64,000 bases of DNA from Pomphorhynchus laevis (taxonomy: Eukaryota; Acanthocephala; Palaeacanthocephala; Echinorhynchida; Pomphorhynchidae). Shown here piece by piece: positions 1 to 13,089 of the stretch (within the stretch, counting starts at the first letter, position 1; the number at the start of each line of letters is the position of its first letter). The notes below the pieces were generated by a model. That model was not told where the DNA came from, did no database searches, and saw nothing but the letters and a program-made list of their open reading frames with translations. The stretch lies in the NCBI GenBank assembly GCA_012934845.2, contig WNNJ02000823.1, forward strand, positions 62,001 to 126,000, in the 5' to 3' direction. A program made the position numbers and the translations under genes.

Positions 1-310
1 ACAATCGCCACAAGGACATCGAGAATAAACGATTTGCAGCAGATGACACTGTGAAACATATAGTGGAATTTCCTGACTCAAAATAGAAGCAACAATAATT
101 GACGGTCCAATAAAGGATCGTATAAAGAGGAAAAGAAAGAATCATATTTGATAGAATATAATTATTTGTATTAGAAGAAATATTAAAGCTCTTCAGTAGG
201 TAGTGATATTTTATCAGATTTCGACCCATTTTAATATTTAATAAATAATTGATATTTAAGGATAATATTATATCATTTTATAATATTAAATCATGTTATA
301 TTATACTATT

Positions 311-405
311 TAAATGTTTACACTTGAAATAACTATAAAAATAATTGATATTTAAGGATAAGGTTAGTAAATAGGAAATTTATTATTTATTTTGAATAAT
401 TAAAT
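311..405. repeat. Diverged local repeat, partner at 760-846
   Basis: Both copies read AAATGTTTACA, then an A-rich run, then TTGATATTTAAGGAT, then TCAGTAAAT/TTAGTAAAT and finally TTATTTTGAATAATTAAA. They lie about 450 bp apart in the same orientation. Each is followed within 60-200 bp by a PLE-tail-like remnant, so the pair may be a duplicated insertion site. The family is not recognised. Confidence 0.5.
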
Positions 406-477
406 TAAAGCAGACAAATATTAAGAGATAATACACTTTTGTTAGATTGATATAGTACTCTATGTAGTAATCTACTT

Positions 478-545
478 TACCGGGAAATACATCACTCCTG
501 AGTAGCCCGCTTTATATTTGGTTTAAGAACATATACCGAAACTCA
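478..545 (+). repeat. Remnant of PLE 3' tail
   Basis: The order of short blocks (GGAAATACATCA, a TATTTGG block, then CCGAAAC) matches the better preserved tails at 59480-59590 and 41870-42000. It is badly decayed and only suggestive. Confidence 0.35.
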
Positions 546-1024
546 ATAATATAAAAACTACTGAATATGCTATCTGCAGGCTAAAAGCATCTCACATTAT
601 TTTGAAAACCCTTTTTATGTAAATTAGGCAAAGATAAAGGGCAAAGTGGCATCTGAACTTATTTTGGATTCCAAAATCGTCGTAGATATAATTACATATT
701 TTTATATCTAATTATATTAAATTTTGTTATGTAAGATAATTAGTTGTAAAATATTCTTAAAATGTTTACATATGAAAAAAAATAAAAATAGTTGATATTT
801 AAGGATCATGTCAGTAAATAAAAATTATTTATTTTGAATAATTAAAGGACGCAAAATGGATTAAAAAAACATTTTTATAACAGAAAATAGCTTTACGAAA
901 TAACTGTTGATATATAATATTGTCAACTACCCGATTCAAAAATACTAAATTGTCATATAAATTTGGAATGGTAAAAATATTTATATTGTATTTTATATAG
1001 TTGGCATTTTCAAAAGCAAGTGCC

Positions 1025-1105
1025 AAGTTTCACATGCTCTTCCTCAGCATAACATAGCAGAGTTCAAATATATGTCAATGATGTATTTCCTCCGATAAAA
1101 TCAAC
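1025..1105 (-). repeat. Remnant of PLE 3' tail
   Basis: On the minus strand, GAGGAAATACATCATTGACA and CTGCTATGTTATGC are followed by GAGGAAG and TGAAAC. This is the block order of the family tail described at 59480-59590. No coding part remains. Confidence 0.5.
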
Positions 1106-1296
1106 ATGAAATAATCATATATTCAAGAACGATCAGGTATAATTGAAAGACAAATAAAAAGATGATAGAAAGATGATATAATAGAAAGATTATAGTATTT
1201 CTACTAGCATCAAAATATTTATTTAATACATAAGAAACAAATATAAATTTGTTTTTTATGACAGTACAGTCTAAGACTTTTTCAAAAAATTACAAA

Positions 1297-1430
1297 TGAT
1301 AAATTGTGTCTAAGTCTTGTCATAGACAAGATTTAGACACAATTTAGACTTAGACAAGACTTGTCTAAGCTCGTCCCCTCAACCGTGCCCAGAACGCAAC
1401 TAGCGTTACTGCGTTGGATGGCAACGTTTT
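1297..1430 (-). mobile_element. 3' end fragment of a LINE (same family as 50530-51800)
   Basis: On the minus strand, about 80 bp is almost identical to the end of the LINE fragment at 51690-51770: the segment encoding the AIQRGNASCVLGT-like C-terminus, followed by AGACAAGACTTAGACAA. A short inverted repeat (about 1299-1345) sits at its edge. It is a 5'-truncated copy. Confidence 0.7.
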
Positions 1431-2206
1431 TAATATTCTGCTTTAAATTGTATTTATACAAAAATAAATATTGAATCAGAAAACTGCAACAAGATTTCAA
1501 TAGATTTATATTAATAATATTTAGTTGATTAATGAATCGATAATTTTATCTTCGATTATATTAACAATTAATAAACAACATATTTTAATGTATATCATCG
1601 ATTCCAAACATTTGTTTAAAATACATAATGTATTAGAATTATTAGCGATATAATTGATCTAATGAAAATGAAAAATCGACAATGTTTAATTAGTGAAAGG
1701 TTATTCGATATTAAGAGCTTCTTTGAGTAAACCTCGACCTTTGTATTCTTTAATTTGAAATATATACTGGAACTGGTTCGAAATATAAATTAAAATACCA
1801 CATTATTCTCTAAATTAAAACTTTAAAAATAAACGGGGTCAAACCTGACAGCCATTGAAAATTAAAATTATAACACTACCCAGAAAAGTACGACAAAATA
1901 AGTAAATGTTACGCTTTTATTCAGAGGTTTTTGATTAATGGTTTGTACCTTTTATCAAAATATTTAAAGTAATCGCTAACTGAGATTTCACAGAATTAAA
2001 AGATTATGCTAATATAAATGAGAATTGAAAATCAAATTGTTTTTTATTAATGTTTAAAAGTAGGACATAATTTCTCAACCGTCTACATCTATTTATAAGA
2101 TCGAAGACTTTCTAATCGAATGTGCTTCGAATCATATTTAACTTTGATATAAATAATTAAATTTAAAATAAATTTAAAATTATTGATAATTATTAAATAC
2201 AATATC

Positions 2207-2700
2207 TGTCGTGGTGAAGCGGGAATTGGGCGAAGCTTTGGTCTACCACGCAATCTTTGTTCCTATCTTAACCTATGGTTATGAACTTTGGCTTATGACG
2301 GAAAGGATAATATCTCGGATACAGGCGACCGAAATGAGGTTTCTTCGCGGTATGGCCGGTCTTAGCCTTAGAGATAAGGTTAGGAATTCGGTCATCCGGA
2401 ATGGACTAGGAGTAAAGTCGCTTCTTCACATCGAAGAAAGTCAGCTGAGGTGGCTAGAACATGTTCTGAGGATGTCTAGGGATCGCCTTCCTTGGAGGGT
2501 TTTCCAGGCCGGACTCTCTGGAAAGAAACTTCGAGGTAAACCTCGGTACAGGTGGATATATCAAATTTTGAAACTGTATGAAGACCGCCTTGGACTATCT
2601 GAAAAAGAACTATGGTCTGTTGCCCAGGATCGCGATGTCTGGAGTAGTTTGGTTCGTGCATTGTCTCCACGACCCGACACTCGGACCAGTAAGTTGATAA
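2207..2700 (+). pseudogene. 5'-truncated L2-like LINE, RT C-terminal end
   Basis: An open frame from 2211 to 2735 encodes about 160 residues typical of the C-terminus of L2/Maui-type LINE reverse transcriptases. In order it shows VVKREL, a TYGYELWLMTER block, ATEMRFLRGMAGLSLRDKVRNS, a SQLRWLEHVLRM block, GKPRYRW and a final VWSSLVRALSPRPD. No RT palm motifs lie upstream, so this is a 5'-truncated insertion starting near 2207, as is usual after target-primed reverse transcription. The reading frame is uninterrupted, so the insertion is fairly young, but it cannot be active. Composition is much less AT-rich than its flanks. No clear target-site duplication was seen. Confidence 0.8.
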
Positions 2701-2739
2701 AAAAATTTATATTATTTGTTTATTCTTCTCAATAAATTG

Positions 2740-4600
2740 TTGTTGTAATAATTTAAATTAATAAAAAATTATTAATATAAATTTATTAATTTACTATTTA
2801 TCAATTTATTTATTAAATCATTTATATAATAAATGCTTTATTATTTAAATTTAAAAGTTCAAACTGTTTTTACTTTAGCAAAATTATTCATTAATTTTAT
2901 CATTTAGATTTTAAATTTAAATTGATAAATTTTTTAAAAGTTGGCTATGATTTTAATTCAATCTTTTACATCTACTTTTAAAATATAAACAGAATAAATA
3001 AGGCTTATACGCATTAATACAATCAAATGTATTTGACTCGTTGTGAGCCAAATATGAGTCAACAATTGCGAGTCAATGTCTAAACAATTTCTAACACAGC
3101 ACAATTCAATTAAAACTGAATAATATCGATTATTATTGAGTCAGAATCAAAAATGTGTGCGCAACTTAGTAATTTATAAGAAATAAAAAAATTAGATAAA
3201 TTCAACTTGAATACAAATTTTATTGTCTTACAGATGCCCTTGACATTAAGTTAAAGAATTGATAAAAGTTCGATTACGACAGTACATGGAATGAAACAAT
3301 CGATTTTTTCTTAAAATATTCGAAGCTTTACAATGTCAAATTTGTCTGACATAAAGTTTAGGGGTTAATTATACATCAAATATACTGAAACACTAGTTTC
3401 TGAAAATAGAGATACAATTTTAAAACTGAAACAAAAGACCCTATCACTACATTTGTCTAAAAACGTTTGACGCTGTATTTCCCCTACGGAGAGATTATTT
3501 TCTAATTATGCAGATCTGTCAAATCTTCAACTTGTAAAATGAATGAATTTGCTTGATTGTCCAATCCCCGACATATAGAAATAAGTTTGATTGGATCTCC
3601 CTACATTTGGCAGTACTTATTAAAATTATTTAGTGTGTGACTTGGCACTATAAATATTACTTGTCGAAAAAAATCCGACATAATACAAGAATTTGCTTCG
3701 GTGCAACAATATCGCCAGTTCGCATTCAAATAAGTATGTGCCGTTTAGCTTTGTATTATAATCGTTTATATTTTAATTCATAAAACATATATTATTATAC
3801 TTACATCTAATGCCAAAAACCATTTTCTAAAGCTGAAATCATGATCGAGTATCAAAATTGCTATAATATTTCGTAATTTAGCGACTCAATTTGTATCGCT
3901 TTAAAATGGCCTTGGCGATCTGTCTTTCACTTACCGCCTTGTCGAGTTTATCTACTGATTTAAAACAGTTTGTCGAATTGGTCATCTAAGCAAGCCAACA
4001 AACAGTTTGTCAATTTAGTCAGTTTGTCGGTTTAGTTAGTTCGCCGGTCAAGTGAATCTCACGCTATCGCATCAACGACCTTTAACTCATTGACTTTTGC
4101 TTTTAATGTCAGTTTAAGTATCCATATTCGTTATTCCGGTTGAAATGCGTCCACTTTTCTTGTGTTGAATATCCGAATATATCGATGACATCGTAAATAA
4201 CATTAATCTCGGGTTGCGATAATGATAAGGATCATACATTCCTTTTGTTAAAGCAACAATTTTGTTTTATCCGGATTGACTCAAAATGAATTCCACAATA
4301 GCTAAAAGATAACTCACCATGCATAGGACAGAGTTAGAGCAATCTGCATACTGTTGTATCACCTTTGGCTAATTATAATTTCATAAATATGCCAAATTAC
4401 TACGTCTCGAATACAACTTTTTAATGTAAGAAAGAACTTTTATAAGTTCTTTCTTTGTTTTTTTTATTTTTTATCGATTTGACTTGAATGTATTTCAAAA
4501 ATTATTGCTGGAAATTTTTATATAACTACAACGTAATCTTACAGGACATAGTAAAGTCAAACATTTGTAAAAGAAAATTAACATCTGAAAATATAATTCA
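2740..4600. other. Non-coding, nothing recognised
   Basis: AT-rich DNA without coding signal. A small perfect hairpin at about 4437-4460 (AAGAACTT...AAGTTCTT) is the only structure noted. Confidence 0.5.
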
Positions 4601-4607
4601 TTGAAAT

Positions 4608-4870
4608 TTTAAGTAAATTAATACAAAAATATAAAGAATTATTGGAGCTGGATCTAAAAAGGATGAACTTTTATTTGCTACTTCGCTAACCTTTATTGAA
4701 ATGCTAACCTTTACTTAAATTTTAAGTAAATTAATACTAAAATATCAAGAATTATTGGAGCTGGATCTAAAAAGGATGAACTTTTATTTACTACTTCGCT
4801 AACCTATGTTAGCATCTTCAAAAAATTACTATATACTTATTAGTAATTTTCTGAAGATGCTAGCAGAGGT
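4608..4870. repeat. PLE-type terminal repeat, duplicated, with hairpin
   Basis: An 85-bp block (TTTTAAGTAAATTAATAC... ATTATTGGAGCTGGATC... TTCGCTAACCT) is present twice in direct orientation (4608-4693, 4717-4805). The second copy continues into a hairpin (4808-4868) with arms GTTAGCATCTTC and GAAGATGCTAGC. The plus strand of the right arm reads CTGAAGAT-GCTAGC, the hammerhead-like box shared by all members of this fold-back family (see 57048-57240). Confidence 0.65.
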
Positions 4871-4872
4871 TC

Positions 4873-5043
4873 ATTATGTCAGAGCCTACGTCTTTGCACC
4901 TGTGTCCAGTGAACAGGGATGTGGTGTCATCAGCATACGCCACTAGACGTTGTTCGCGCTTACATGCCTTGAATGGGTTAATGGAAGCAGCAAGATATAA
5001 GATAGGAGAAAGTGGGGATCCTTGAGGCACACCCGTAATCGAT
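4873..5043 (-). pseudogene. LINE RT fragment, family of 15935-19865
   Basis: On the minus strand this is a 170-bp piece of the RT domain of the zinc-knuckle LINE family. It covers the motif B region (GVPQGSPLSP) through the YADD box (motif C) and the start of the following segment. It aligns with 36360-36530 of the minus-strand copy. It is truncated at both ends and inserted beside a PLE-type terminal repeat. Confidence 0.8.
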
Positions 5044-5297
5044 TACATTTTGTATAAATGCCAAACTTAATGTTTTTGTGTTTGAATAAACTATTTGTAA
5101 TTTTCCTGGAGATATAAGGAGCTATCGAAATATTGTGTGAATTTTTTGAACAAAAATTAATAAAGTTATATTGTGTAGTTTGTTGGAACAGAAATTAATA
5201 GAGTAATAAAGTTCTTTTAAATTTATAGAATAAATGCAATGCTTTCTATTTGTAAATAATTGATAATGATCCATTATTGATAAAGAATTATCAAAAT

Positions 5298-5398
5298 AAA
5301 GAAGGAAACTTTTATTTGATATTTCGCTAACATCTGTTAGCATCTTCATATTCTGAAGATGCTAACAGAGGTTAGCGAAATATCTAATAAAAGAGGTT
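5298..5398. repeat. Fold-back PLE-type terminal repeat
   Basis: A near-perfect palindrome of about 45-bp arms with a 2-6 nt centre. The left arm reads TATTTCGCTAACATCTGTTAGCATCTTC and the right arm is its complement. Each strand therefore reads CTGAAGAT-GCTAAC-AGAG-GTTAGC-GAAATATC, a hammerhead-like hairpin. It lies about 180 bp upstream of a PLE RT fragment in the same region. Confidence 0.75.
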
Positions 5399-5574
5399 AC
5401 TAAATATCAAATATTTACAATTTGCATTGCAAATTGTTACAATGTAACAATTTATTTAAATTGTTATAAATTGTTAAATTATTAAATTTTTATTTATTTA
5501 TAACAATTCATTATATGTTACAATTCGTTATAATGAAACAATTCGTTATATGTAACGAGTCGTTATATAATGAC

Positions 5575-5822
5575 TTAAATGCTTACTTTGGTAAGCTTAT
5601 TAATAGTAAAAGCTTTAATACATCAAAGATAGACATTTGGAAAACTTATATATTAGAATATAAAATTAGAGAGAAAATGAAAATAACAAACAATTATAAA
5701 AGAAAAGATGAAATTAATAAACATATGTATACAAAACTTACCAAATTAAGGGATAACTATATAATAATAACTATTGATAAAGCTGTAATAACTTTGTCTT
5801 CATATGCAAAAACTTTATTATG
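5575..5822 (+). mobile_element. PLE fragment, N-terminal part of the RT region
   Basis: The frame contains LTKLRDNYIIITIDKAVITL, which resembles the lK.nnniiitkaDKgnavVi motif near the start of Penelope-like RT domains. The piece is flanked by two fold-back terminal repeats (5298-5398, 5945-6215), as expected for a PLE with inverted pseudo-LTRs. It is a broken fossil; only a small part of the element remains. Confidence 0.55.
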
Positions 5823-5944
5823 ATATACTGATCATTTCTCAAAAGATTTTGGCATGTTTGGCATGGTTATAGATTTTAGATTTATTCAATGGATAGCTGA
5901 ATTTATTCTTATGGCGTTCTAATAAATGATTATTTCTATTTGTA

Positions 5945-6215
5945 AATAGTTGATAATGATCAATTATCGATATAAAATTATTAGAGCTGGATACAAAAAT
6001 GGGATATTTTTATTTGATATTTCGCTAACTTTTGTTAGCATCTTCAGAAAATTACATTTTCTGAAGATTTTGACTACAAAATTATATTTTTGTAATTTTC
6101 TAAAAATGCTAACAAAGATTCTTGATATACCAAATAAAAGCTTCCCCTTTTTGACCCAGCTCCAATAATTATATATCAATAATGGATCATTATCAATTAT
6201 TTACACTAAAATATC
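5945..6215. repeat. Fold-back PLE-type terminal repeat
   Basis: Inverted repeat with arms of about 110 bp (5945-6060 and 6095-6215). Outer ends read TGATAATGATC...ATTATTAGAGCTGG and the complementary CCAGCTCCAATAATT...GATCATTATCA. The inner parts carry the TTCGCTAAC/GTTAGCATCTTCAGAAAA boxes. It is a more diverged member of the family at 57048-57240. Confidence 0.7.
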
Positions 6216-9200
6216 AAAAATCATTGGAAATAACTTGGTTTTGGTGTATAATGAATGATTAAGCCGACTAAAGATGATTTGATCGCGAGGTTCAAGTCGC
6301 TAGCACCTTAAACTTTTTAAATACTTCAATTCAAGCATTGTGTAACTAATACTGTTTCACTAATTAACAAACAGATGAATGATGAAAGCAAACAATTTAA
6401 TTAAAGATTAATTAAATTAATTTATAATAATTAATTATTAATTATTAATAAATTTCAAATTAATTTATTTTAAATTAATGTAATTAATTTATGAATTTAT
6501 TCATTAATTAAATGCCTGGATTAATAGAAGAGTCAACTTAATCTAATTTAAATGAGTTTGTAGCTATGCGATCAAATACATGTCAGCATACGGTAAATAT
6601 AACTTGAATGGAATGTAAAATAGTGCACTATTAGTGCAGTGGGTAATATTCTCGAAGGAGCTTAACGGTATGCTTTAATAACTGATACTGCAATTTTTAT
6701 TTATCAAATACTAAGACGATATGTCGTTTATAAGATGCTATTGATTAGCCTAGTTTTAGCATGAAGAAACGCAATTATAAAATATAATTATATATTCTAT
6801 GTAATTATATAATATTCTACACGGGATCAACAAAACGTCTCAAAGATTATTATCAAATGATTTACAAGTTATCAGGTCATTAAAATGCTATTACGTTGTT
6901 GAGTGATCGATTATCAAAAACCTAAACGAATGCTAAGTTAAGAGTGATTTCAGACCATTATATTGGTATAGAATTACTGGAAAACATGATCAGGTTATGC
7001 ATACATCAGTAATTCAAAAAAATGACTTAAATGATCGTTCTGCGTTATTTTCCTATCCCATTATTTTTTAAGCATTATTTTCTGCCATTAATGGGTATCT
7101 GAGAAGTCAATTACCCCTTAAGTTTACAGAGCAATTACTCTACCATTTGGATTAGAATTAAATATTAAAAAACGAACAAATTTATTGAAAACAAAATTGA
7201 TTGTTCGTTTCCCCGTAAAGATAATAAATTTTATTTGAAAATAAAATCTCTTTACAAATGAAATATATCAGAAAATAAGAAACTCAAGCTTTTAAATTCA
7301 AAAATTTATTAGATTTTCTTTAATTTATTTGAAAAAAGTTTCTGTAAGCAACAAATTAAATACGCGTTCTTTTGATTTTTAATTTTAATACAGATTGTAT
7401 TAATCGATGTTTTAATAATATCAATCAATGTAATAATTTGATATTACAATTATTTCTTTTCAATTTTGATGATATATTTTTTAAGAAAATATATCAGCAT
7501 AAATAAAAATAGGAAATCAGCATAAATAAAAATTTGTTGTTTTGCTGTCTTGAAAAACGATTTCTCATTTTACTTTAGACTATAAATACGTAAGAAAAAA
7601 TTATACTATGAATATGCGTGTATAATGCATACATGGAAAAGCCTTTCTACTACTAAAATGTCTTTTAGTGTTTTTGTCTTCACTTGCCTCACACAAAACA
7701 ATATAAAGCACATTAGCGTCACTTAAAATGCTTTGTTCATCGCTTCCTCCCTTTAAAAATAATGTTTCTTGTACAAGTTCCGTATTGCTAGAGAAATCAT
7801 CGCTTACTATAAGAAAAAGCTTTAAAAATAGGCATCGGTAAGTATTTTTACCAAGAATTTAAATGTTAATACAAAAAGCTTTATCAAAAATAGAATTTTA
7901 AAATAATAATTATCTGGTTTTCAACTTTCATTAAGTCTTATTTACTTAATGTCATTTATAAAGTACAATGACCTAAAAAGGTCATTGTTTAATGACCTTT
8001 TTTACATATAATAATACACATTACAGCTTAAGTAGCAAGAAATAATTCACAATTGAATAAAACGTAATTAAAATAAAACGTAATTAATATAAAATAAAAA
8101 ATTTATTTTAAATAATAATTAAAATAAATTTATTCTAGCTTATGAATTATGATGAGATGCTACTAGGCTAATGGATTTATTTTAGCAAACATAAGGAATT
8201 ATATTATGATATATAATATAATATATAGTGTAATATATATAATAATATATTATTATATTATAATATTTATAATTATTATGATGAGATGATACTTAAAAGT
8301 ATTTAGGTCAATAGATTTATTATAAAATATTATATTATATTGTAATTAATTATATTAATTACATTTATTATAAGGAAAATAAGAAAATATCAGGAAAACA
8401 GACAATGCCTGATATAAAAATTGGTCATTTGAATATATTTCGAACTTAATTGTATAATTTTGCTTTTAAATATAAAAGCAAAATTAAAAGAAAATAATAA
8501 TTTATTAATTTATTATTGTTAATTAATTACAAAGAAATAATATTTTGTACAATTTTAATAGAAACAAATTTAATGGGATTGAGTATCAACTCTAACAATT
8601 ATTGGCTATCAATTGTAATAGTTTTTTAAAACAATTTTCACAACTCTAATTGAAACCAAAGTTTACTATAAATTTTATTTATAACAGATTATTGCAAATT
8701 TTTTATTTGATATTCATCTTTATTCTATTAAAAGTAATTTTTTGAAATCAGTGATCTTTAAATCACTGGTCTCTAAACCATTTTTATCTTATCATGTTTA
8801 CTATGAATGGAATTAAGAAGCAATGAGAACGGATAATATTAAGGATTAAGTAATAATTAGGATTGATTGGTGAGCCAAATTGAAATTTGTAATGTCAGCG
8901 TGTCTTGTAGATAGATATTGTCTATGAACAAATATGTATAAACGTTACTGACAATAAAGATATAAGAATATTGACTTTTTGTTTGTCTGGGGTTAGGATA
9001 TTGGCCAACTATACGAACAATAATTGACTTTTTGCCTTGTCTGGAGTTTATAAACTTCCTTGAGCGCCAAGAGATACGGATTAAGGAAATAAATCTTTTA
9101 AGCAGAAATAACAGTTGATTGGGTAAGACGCCTTTTAATTATCTGAAATTAGTCTCAAAAGCGAGCAAAACATGATATTTTGTAAATTGGAAGGTATTTT

Positions 9201-10917
9201 TAGTTTTAGTTTTATACAATCAGTAATAAATTCTTAATTGTAGCAGTGAATGCTTATTTTGACAGCACGAAAAATCGATTTTGTTAATGTGTAACTTTTG
9301 ATATTTTAATATTTTATTAAATATTTAATTTGATTATTGATTACTTTGATTATCAATTTGATTAATTGATTATTGCCATTAAATGTTTTATTATAATATG
9401 CTAAAGTACTCGGTTTACAAAATTGTGCCAATAGAACATATGAATTCACTGAATTTCTTGAAGTTTATAATTAAATTTACAATTAAATTTTATTATTATT
9501 TATAATTTAGTTTCTTCGTTTAATCATCTTGATTATTTAAAATAAAATCATTTAAGTGTTCAAAATTTAAAGATAAAAACTGAATTTCGCTCAAATGGAA
9601 GCCGAAGTTAATATAAATATTTCGCAAAAGATACGAATTGAAGTATAATGAATTAAATTTTGTTGAATGTGAAAAATACCTTTTATATAATAAGCACAAC
9701 AGATTTCTAATAAAAATTTAAACCAAAGTTATAAATTATCAATAGTCCCTGTCTTTAAAATATTTATAAGAATATTAAAAGCACTTCATTGATTTAAATT
9801 TAAATATAAACTGTAATCAAATTTAGTTTTATTATTGCTATAAAATTAACTCTTGAATCATAAGATAAATCCCAACTGTTTCACATACAAAACAGTTTTA
9901 ATCTATGAGCCATATTTTGTTATTTTAATATCTTCTAATTGACATCGTTTTTCTAAAAAATGACATGTTCCACTTATCTTAGAAAATAAAAAACGTAAAT
10001 ATCGTAAATTGTAATTGCTAAATTCTTTAAGAATTTCTTTAAATTCTTCCAGATCATTGCTAAATTATCTCATATACTACTTTTCTTATATAACCAACAC
10101 AATATTCTTGCTTGTTTAGTAACAAAAATATTAAAAACAATTAGATTTATATTTGTAAAAAAGCAAATGTCAAACTTTACAAGTTCAAAATGTATTGTAA
10201 CCTAACTTAATTCATATTTTAAGCTTAATTTTAGTGCACTATAAAATAAAATTTTATTAACGAGAAAATTAATATTAAAATAAAGATTATCATTATATAA
10301 TATGAAATATAGTGTTGTTGCGGAAAATCACTTGATACTGGGGCGAGGAGCTAAAACTGGCTAAAATTGATTGTTAATCTATATTTGCTGTTAAACATCC
10401 GGACTTCGATTATTAGCAAGTTTGATACAAATCGACTTTAGTCTATTAAAAGTATGTCTCTGAGCATCTGGTATATTTGTAAAGAGAGTTGTTTAAATCT
10501 GATAAAAGTCTTCCCGGAAATTTTATAGATTTTCTAACTCTGACTACTTATAGCCTATTTATTGAGGAGTATTTTAGTAAGTGCCCTTTTGATGAGTAGA
10601 GAGAGGAAAAATCTTGTAACATGGCACTTTGAAGATATTTTTTGTTCTAATAAAGAATATATTATTTATCAATATATACATATAAGGCTGGATAAGTAAC
10701 AATTAAATAACAAATAACTAATGTTTAATCCTAATAGTGTTTGCATATACTTATTTATCAGCATGTATCTCAGCAATTAGATCGTCACTCACACCAGCGA
10801 ACTATATATACTTTTAAAAACATTGAAATCTAATTTATTTGAATAATGTTTCTTTAACAGGATAATTAGTCTTTATACAAACCCCAAGCGTAAAATAAAT
10901 GTGTCAATAACGCTCTT
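6216..10917. other. Long AT-rich non-coding stretch
   Basis: No gene, RNA gene or recognisable element in about 4.7 kb. There are runs of TTAATTAA-type sequence near 6380-6500 and a local diverged duplication around 8150-8330 (ATGATGAGATG(C/A)TAC...). An isolated B-box-like GGTTCAAGTCGC near 6280 is not part of a foldable tRNA. Confidence 0.5.
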
Positions 10918-11045
10918 TCTAATGACCTATAATCTTTATTTGAATACATCGTATATTATTTAATAGTTAATTAATAATAATTAATTTTTATTTTAAAATT
11001 TTATTTTAAATTATATCGTTATATAAATATTAGTTGTATTAATTA
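10918..11045 (+). repeat. PLE 3' tail, distal AT-rich part
   Basis: It matches the sequence that follows the CCTCCTGATGACC box in other tails: ATGACCTATAATC, GAATACATCGTATATTATT and ATATCGTTATATAAATATTA. There is no coding part. It is one of at least ten solo tails in the window. Confidence 0.55.
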
Positions 11046-11417
11046 TATATAATTGTAGATGTTAATCATATATATATTAATTACATATTTTATATAAATA
11101 TTAATTGTATATATTAATTGTAACGAGTTAAACCGCGTCGTTTTAGGTGAAAATAGTCTTATTTTTATTAGAAAGCATATATAGTTTTTACAAGTACATT
11201 CAATTCCTCATATTTACTAGTCTACACTATTATATTGCCTATCATATCATATTATACCTCATATCCAATTTATACTTAATTAATATTTAAGCCATAATAT
11301 TTATTTTCTAACATGGAATCGTATTTTAACATTCAAAGGTTATTTTGTGATAAATAAGCAAAATTTTTTTAATTTATAAATTTTATCGTTTTATTTTATT
11401 AATAAATTTTATCGTAT

Positions 11418-11574
11418 ATAAATATTAATTGTATAAATAGTATATAATTATTTATTATTTATAATTTGTCATAAATTAATTACTAATTTGTTTTTTTATA
11501 AATATTAATTGTTTAAATATTATATAATTATTTATTATTTATAATTTGTCATAAATTAATTACTAATTTGCTTT
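11418..11574. repeat. Tandem duplication, about 79-bp unit
   Basis: Two nearly identical units (11418-11496, 11497-11574) contain TATATAATTATTTATTATTT and ATAATTTGTCATAAATTAAT. The first part is also found in PLE tails (for example 12120-12160), so this is probably a duplicated tail segment. Confidence 0.7.
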
Positions 11575-11589
11575 TTGAGCAGAAGTCAT

Positions 11590-11850
11590 TTTGTAGAAAA
11601 ATAAAGGATGAAATTTAGTGCGATATTTGAGTCTAACATTTAATTGTCTGCAAAATTAAAAACAATAAGTCATAAGAAGGAACTGATATGATCAGGTTTC
11701 AGCCCATATTCCTCGATCCAACATACACGCCTTTGACGTATTTCATCTGATGAAGTTTCATTATCTAGAATCTTATTCTAATACAAAGTATATTGTTTAT
11801 TATCCATACAAATTCTTCCGCTTAAGAGTTTAAATTTATTTTTAATAATA
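11590..11850 (-). mobile_element. PLE 3' end (last codons plus tail)
   Basis: On the minus strand this is the end of the PLE ORF (block AAATTTAAACTCTTAAG...TATTAGAATAAGAT), followed by the tail with GAGGAA, a TGAAACCTGAT box and CAGTTCCTTCTTATGAC. It is 5'-truncated and a decayed fossil, more diverged than the copies at 59.5 and 62 kb. Confidence 0.65.
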
Positions 11851-11997
11851 TTTTATTAAGTTGTATATTGTAAATTTAATATTTTAATAATATTTTGTTG
11901 ATTTATAATTCTCCATTATAAGAAAAATAAAAAATTATCAAACTCGCTTGTAAAATTAGCAGAAAATAATGTCGTATCGATAGTACATAGCTTCAGT

Positions 11998-12232
11998 AGC
12001 AGTTCCTCCTGATGACCTCTAATCCTTATTCGAATACATCGTCTGTTATTTAATTGTCAATTCATGAACATTTATTTTTATTTTTAATGTTCATAAATTT
12101 TATCGTTATATCAATATAAATTGTATAAAATCTTAAATAATTATTTATTATTTATTACTATTTACCATTATATTGAATTTATGTATAGTATAAAATACGC
12201 AGACTAAGTTAGTTGATCTGATTATTTATTAT
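11998..12232 (+). repeat. Solo PLE 3' tail
   Basis: It starts in the AGCAGTTCCTCCTGATGACC box and runs through the AT-rich segment to the terminal motif GACTAAGTTAGTTGATCTGAT. That terminal motif recurs, as a version of ACTCAGTTAGCTGAT, at the ends of most tails in this window. Confidence 0.7.
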
Positions 12233-13089
12233 TGATAAGACATTTATTTTTATGCTAATTTTAATATCAGTAATATACACTCCAACTGAATTTTAATTAC
12301 AGTGCATACTTAGCCATTTAAAATGTTCATACTAAGCCATTTAAAATGTCCATCCTAAGCAATTAAAAATAATTACGGAACAATTTGAGATTAACCACGA
12401 CTTTTAATTCCAGGTTGTTTTATTAAATAACGTAAATTTAAAAAAGTTAAATTTTATTAAGAAAAATTTATTTTGTATAAAGTATCTTGTTTGAGACATG
12501 CTGTTTTAGAATAAATTAATTTATACACAAATAAATTAAAATAAAAACCGACTCTTTATCTCTTTTATAAAAAACAATATTTTTATAGCTGGAACGCACT
12601 AAATTTTTACATGTACATCTCTCAGCCTTTATACTGGGTTTAATAAATGAATTGAAACCATACGACCTTACAGTGAACTATTTCTTAAATGTTAATTTCC
12701 TGTCTCAAAATATCACTTCTAGACACAGTGCATTTAGAGTATGAACTGAATAAAAGTATTAACAAATGATGTTTGTAACTTTACCGATAATATGGCCCCC
12801 AATATATGTACCAGCATATTTGGTTAGAACTTAATTTAAGTACATTAACGATAGATATAATATAAATAATGGACCCGTAAACACCTACACAATGCAAAAG
12901 TATTTTACGTCGCATAGTATAACTTTAAATCGGTAGGAATATCTTAGTTTTTTACCCAAACAACTAAAAAAGCAAGTTTCAAAAATGGGGATTAATGGAT
13001 ACCACTTGGTCTGTAAGAGTGGAAGTCTGAAATGAGATGAAGGTGTCTAAAAATTAAACATCCTTGTTAATGAAAAACAAAATGTATAT
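12233..13089. other. Non-coding, one short local repeat
   Basis: No gene seen. The block TAGAACTTAATTTAAGTACA at about 12829 recurs at 13399. Otherwise nothing recognised. Confidence 0.45.

Larger units (their letters stand above)
1..2206. other. AT-rich non-coding DNA with repeat scraps
   Basis: No supportable gene. The stretch is strongly AT-rich. It contains a diverged 90-bp repeat pair (311-405 and 760-846), two short PLE-tail remnants and the 3' end of a LINE, each listed separately. Short ORFs here have no recognisable domain and look like chance openings. Confidence 0.6.

Noticed and set aside
6240-6300. Possible tRNA (B-box-like GGTTCAAGTCGC with a 4-bp T-arm-like stem)
   Set aside because: No A box at the right distance and no acceptor or anticodon arm.
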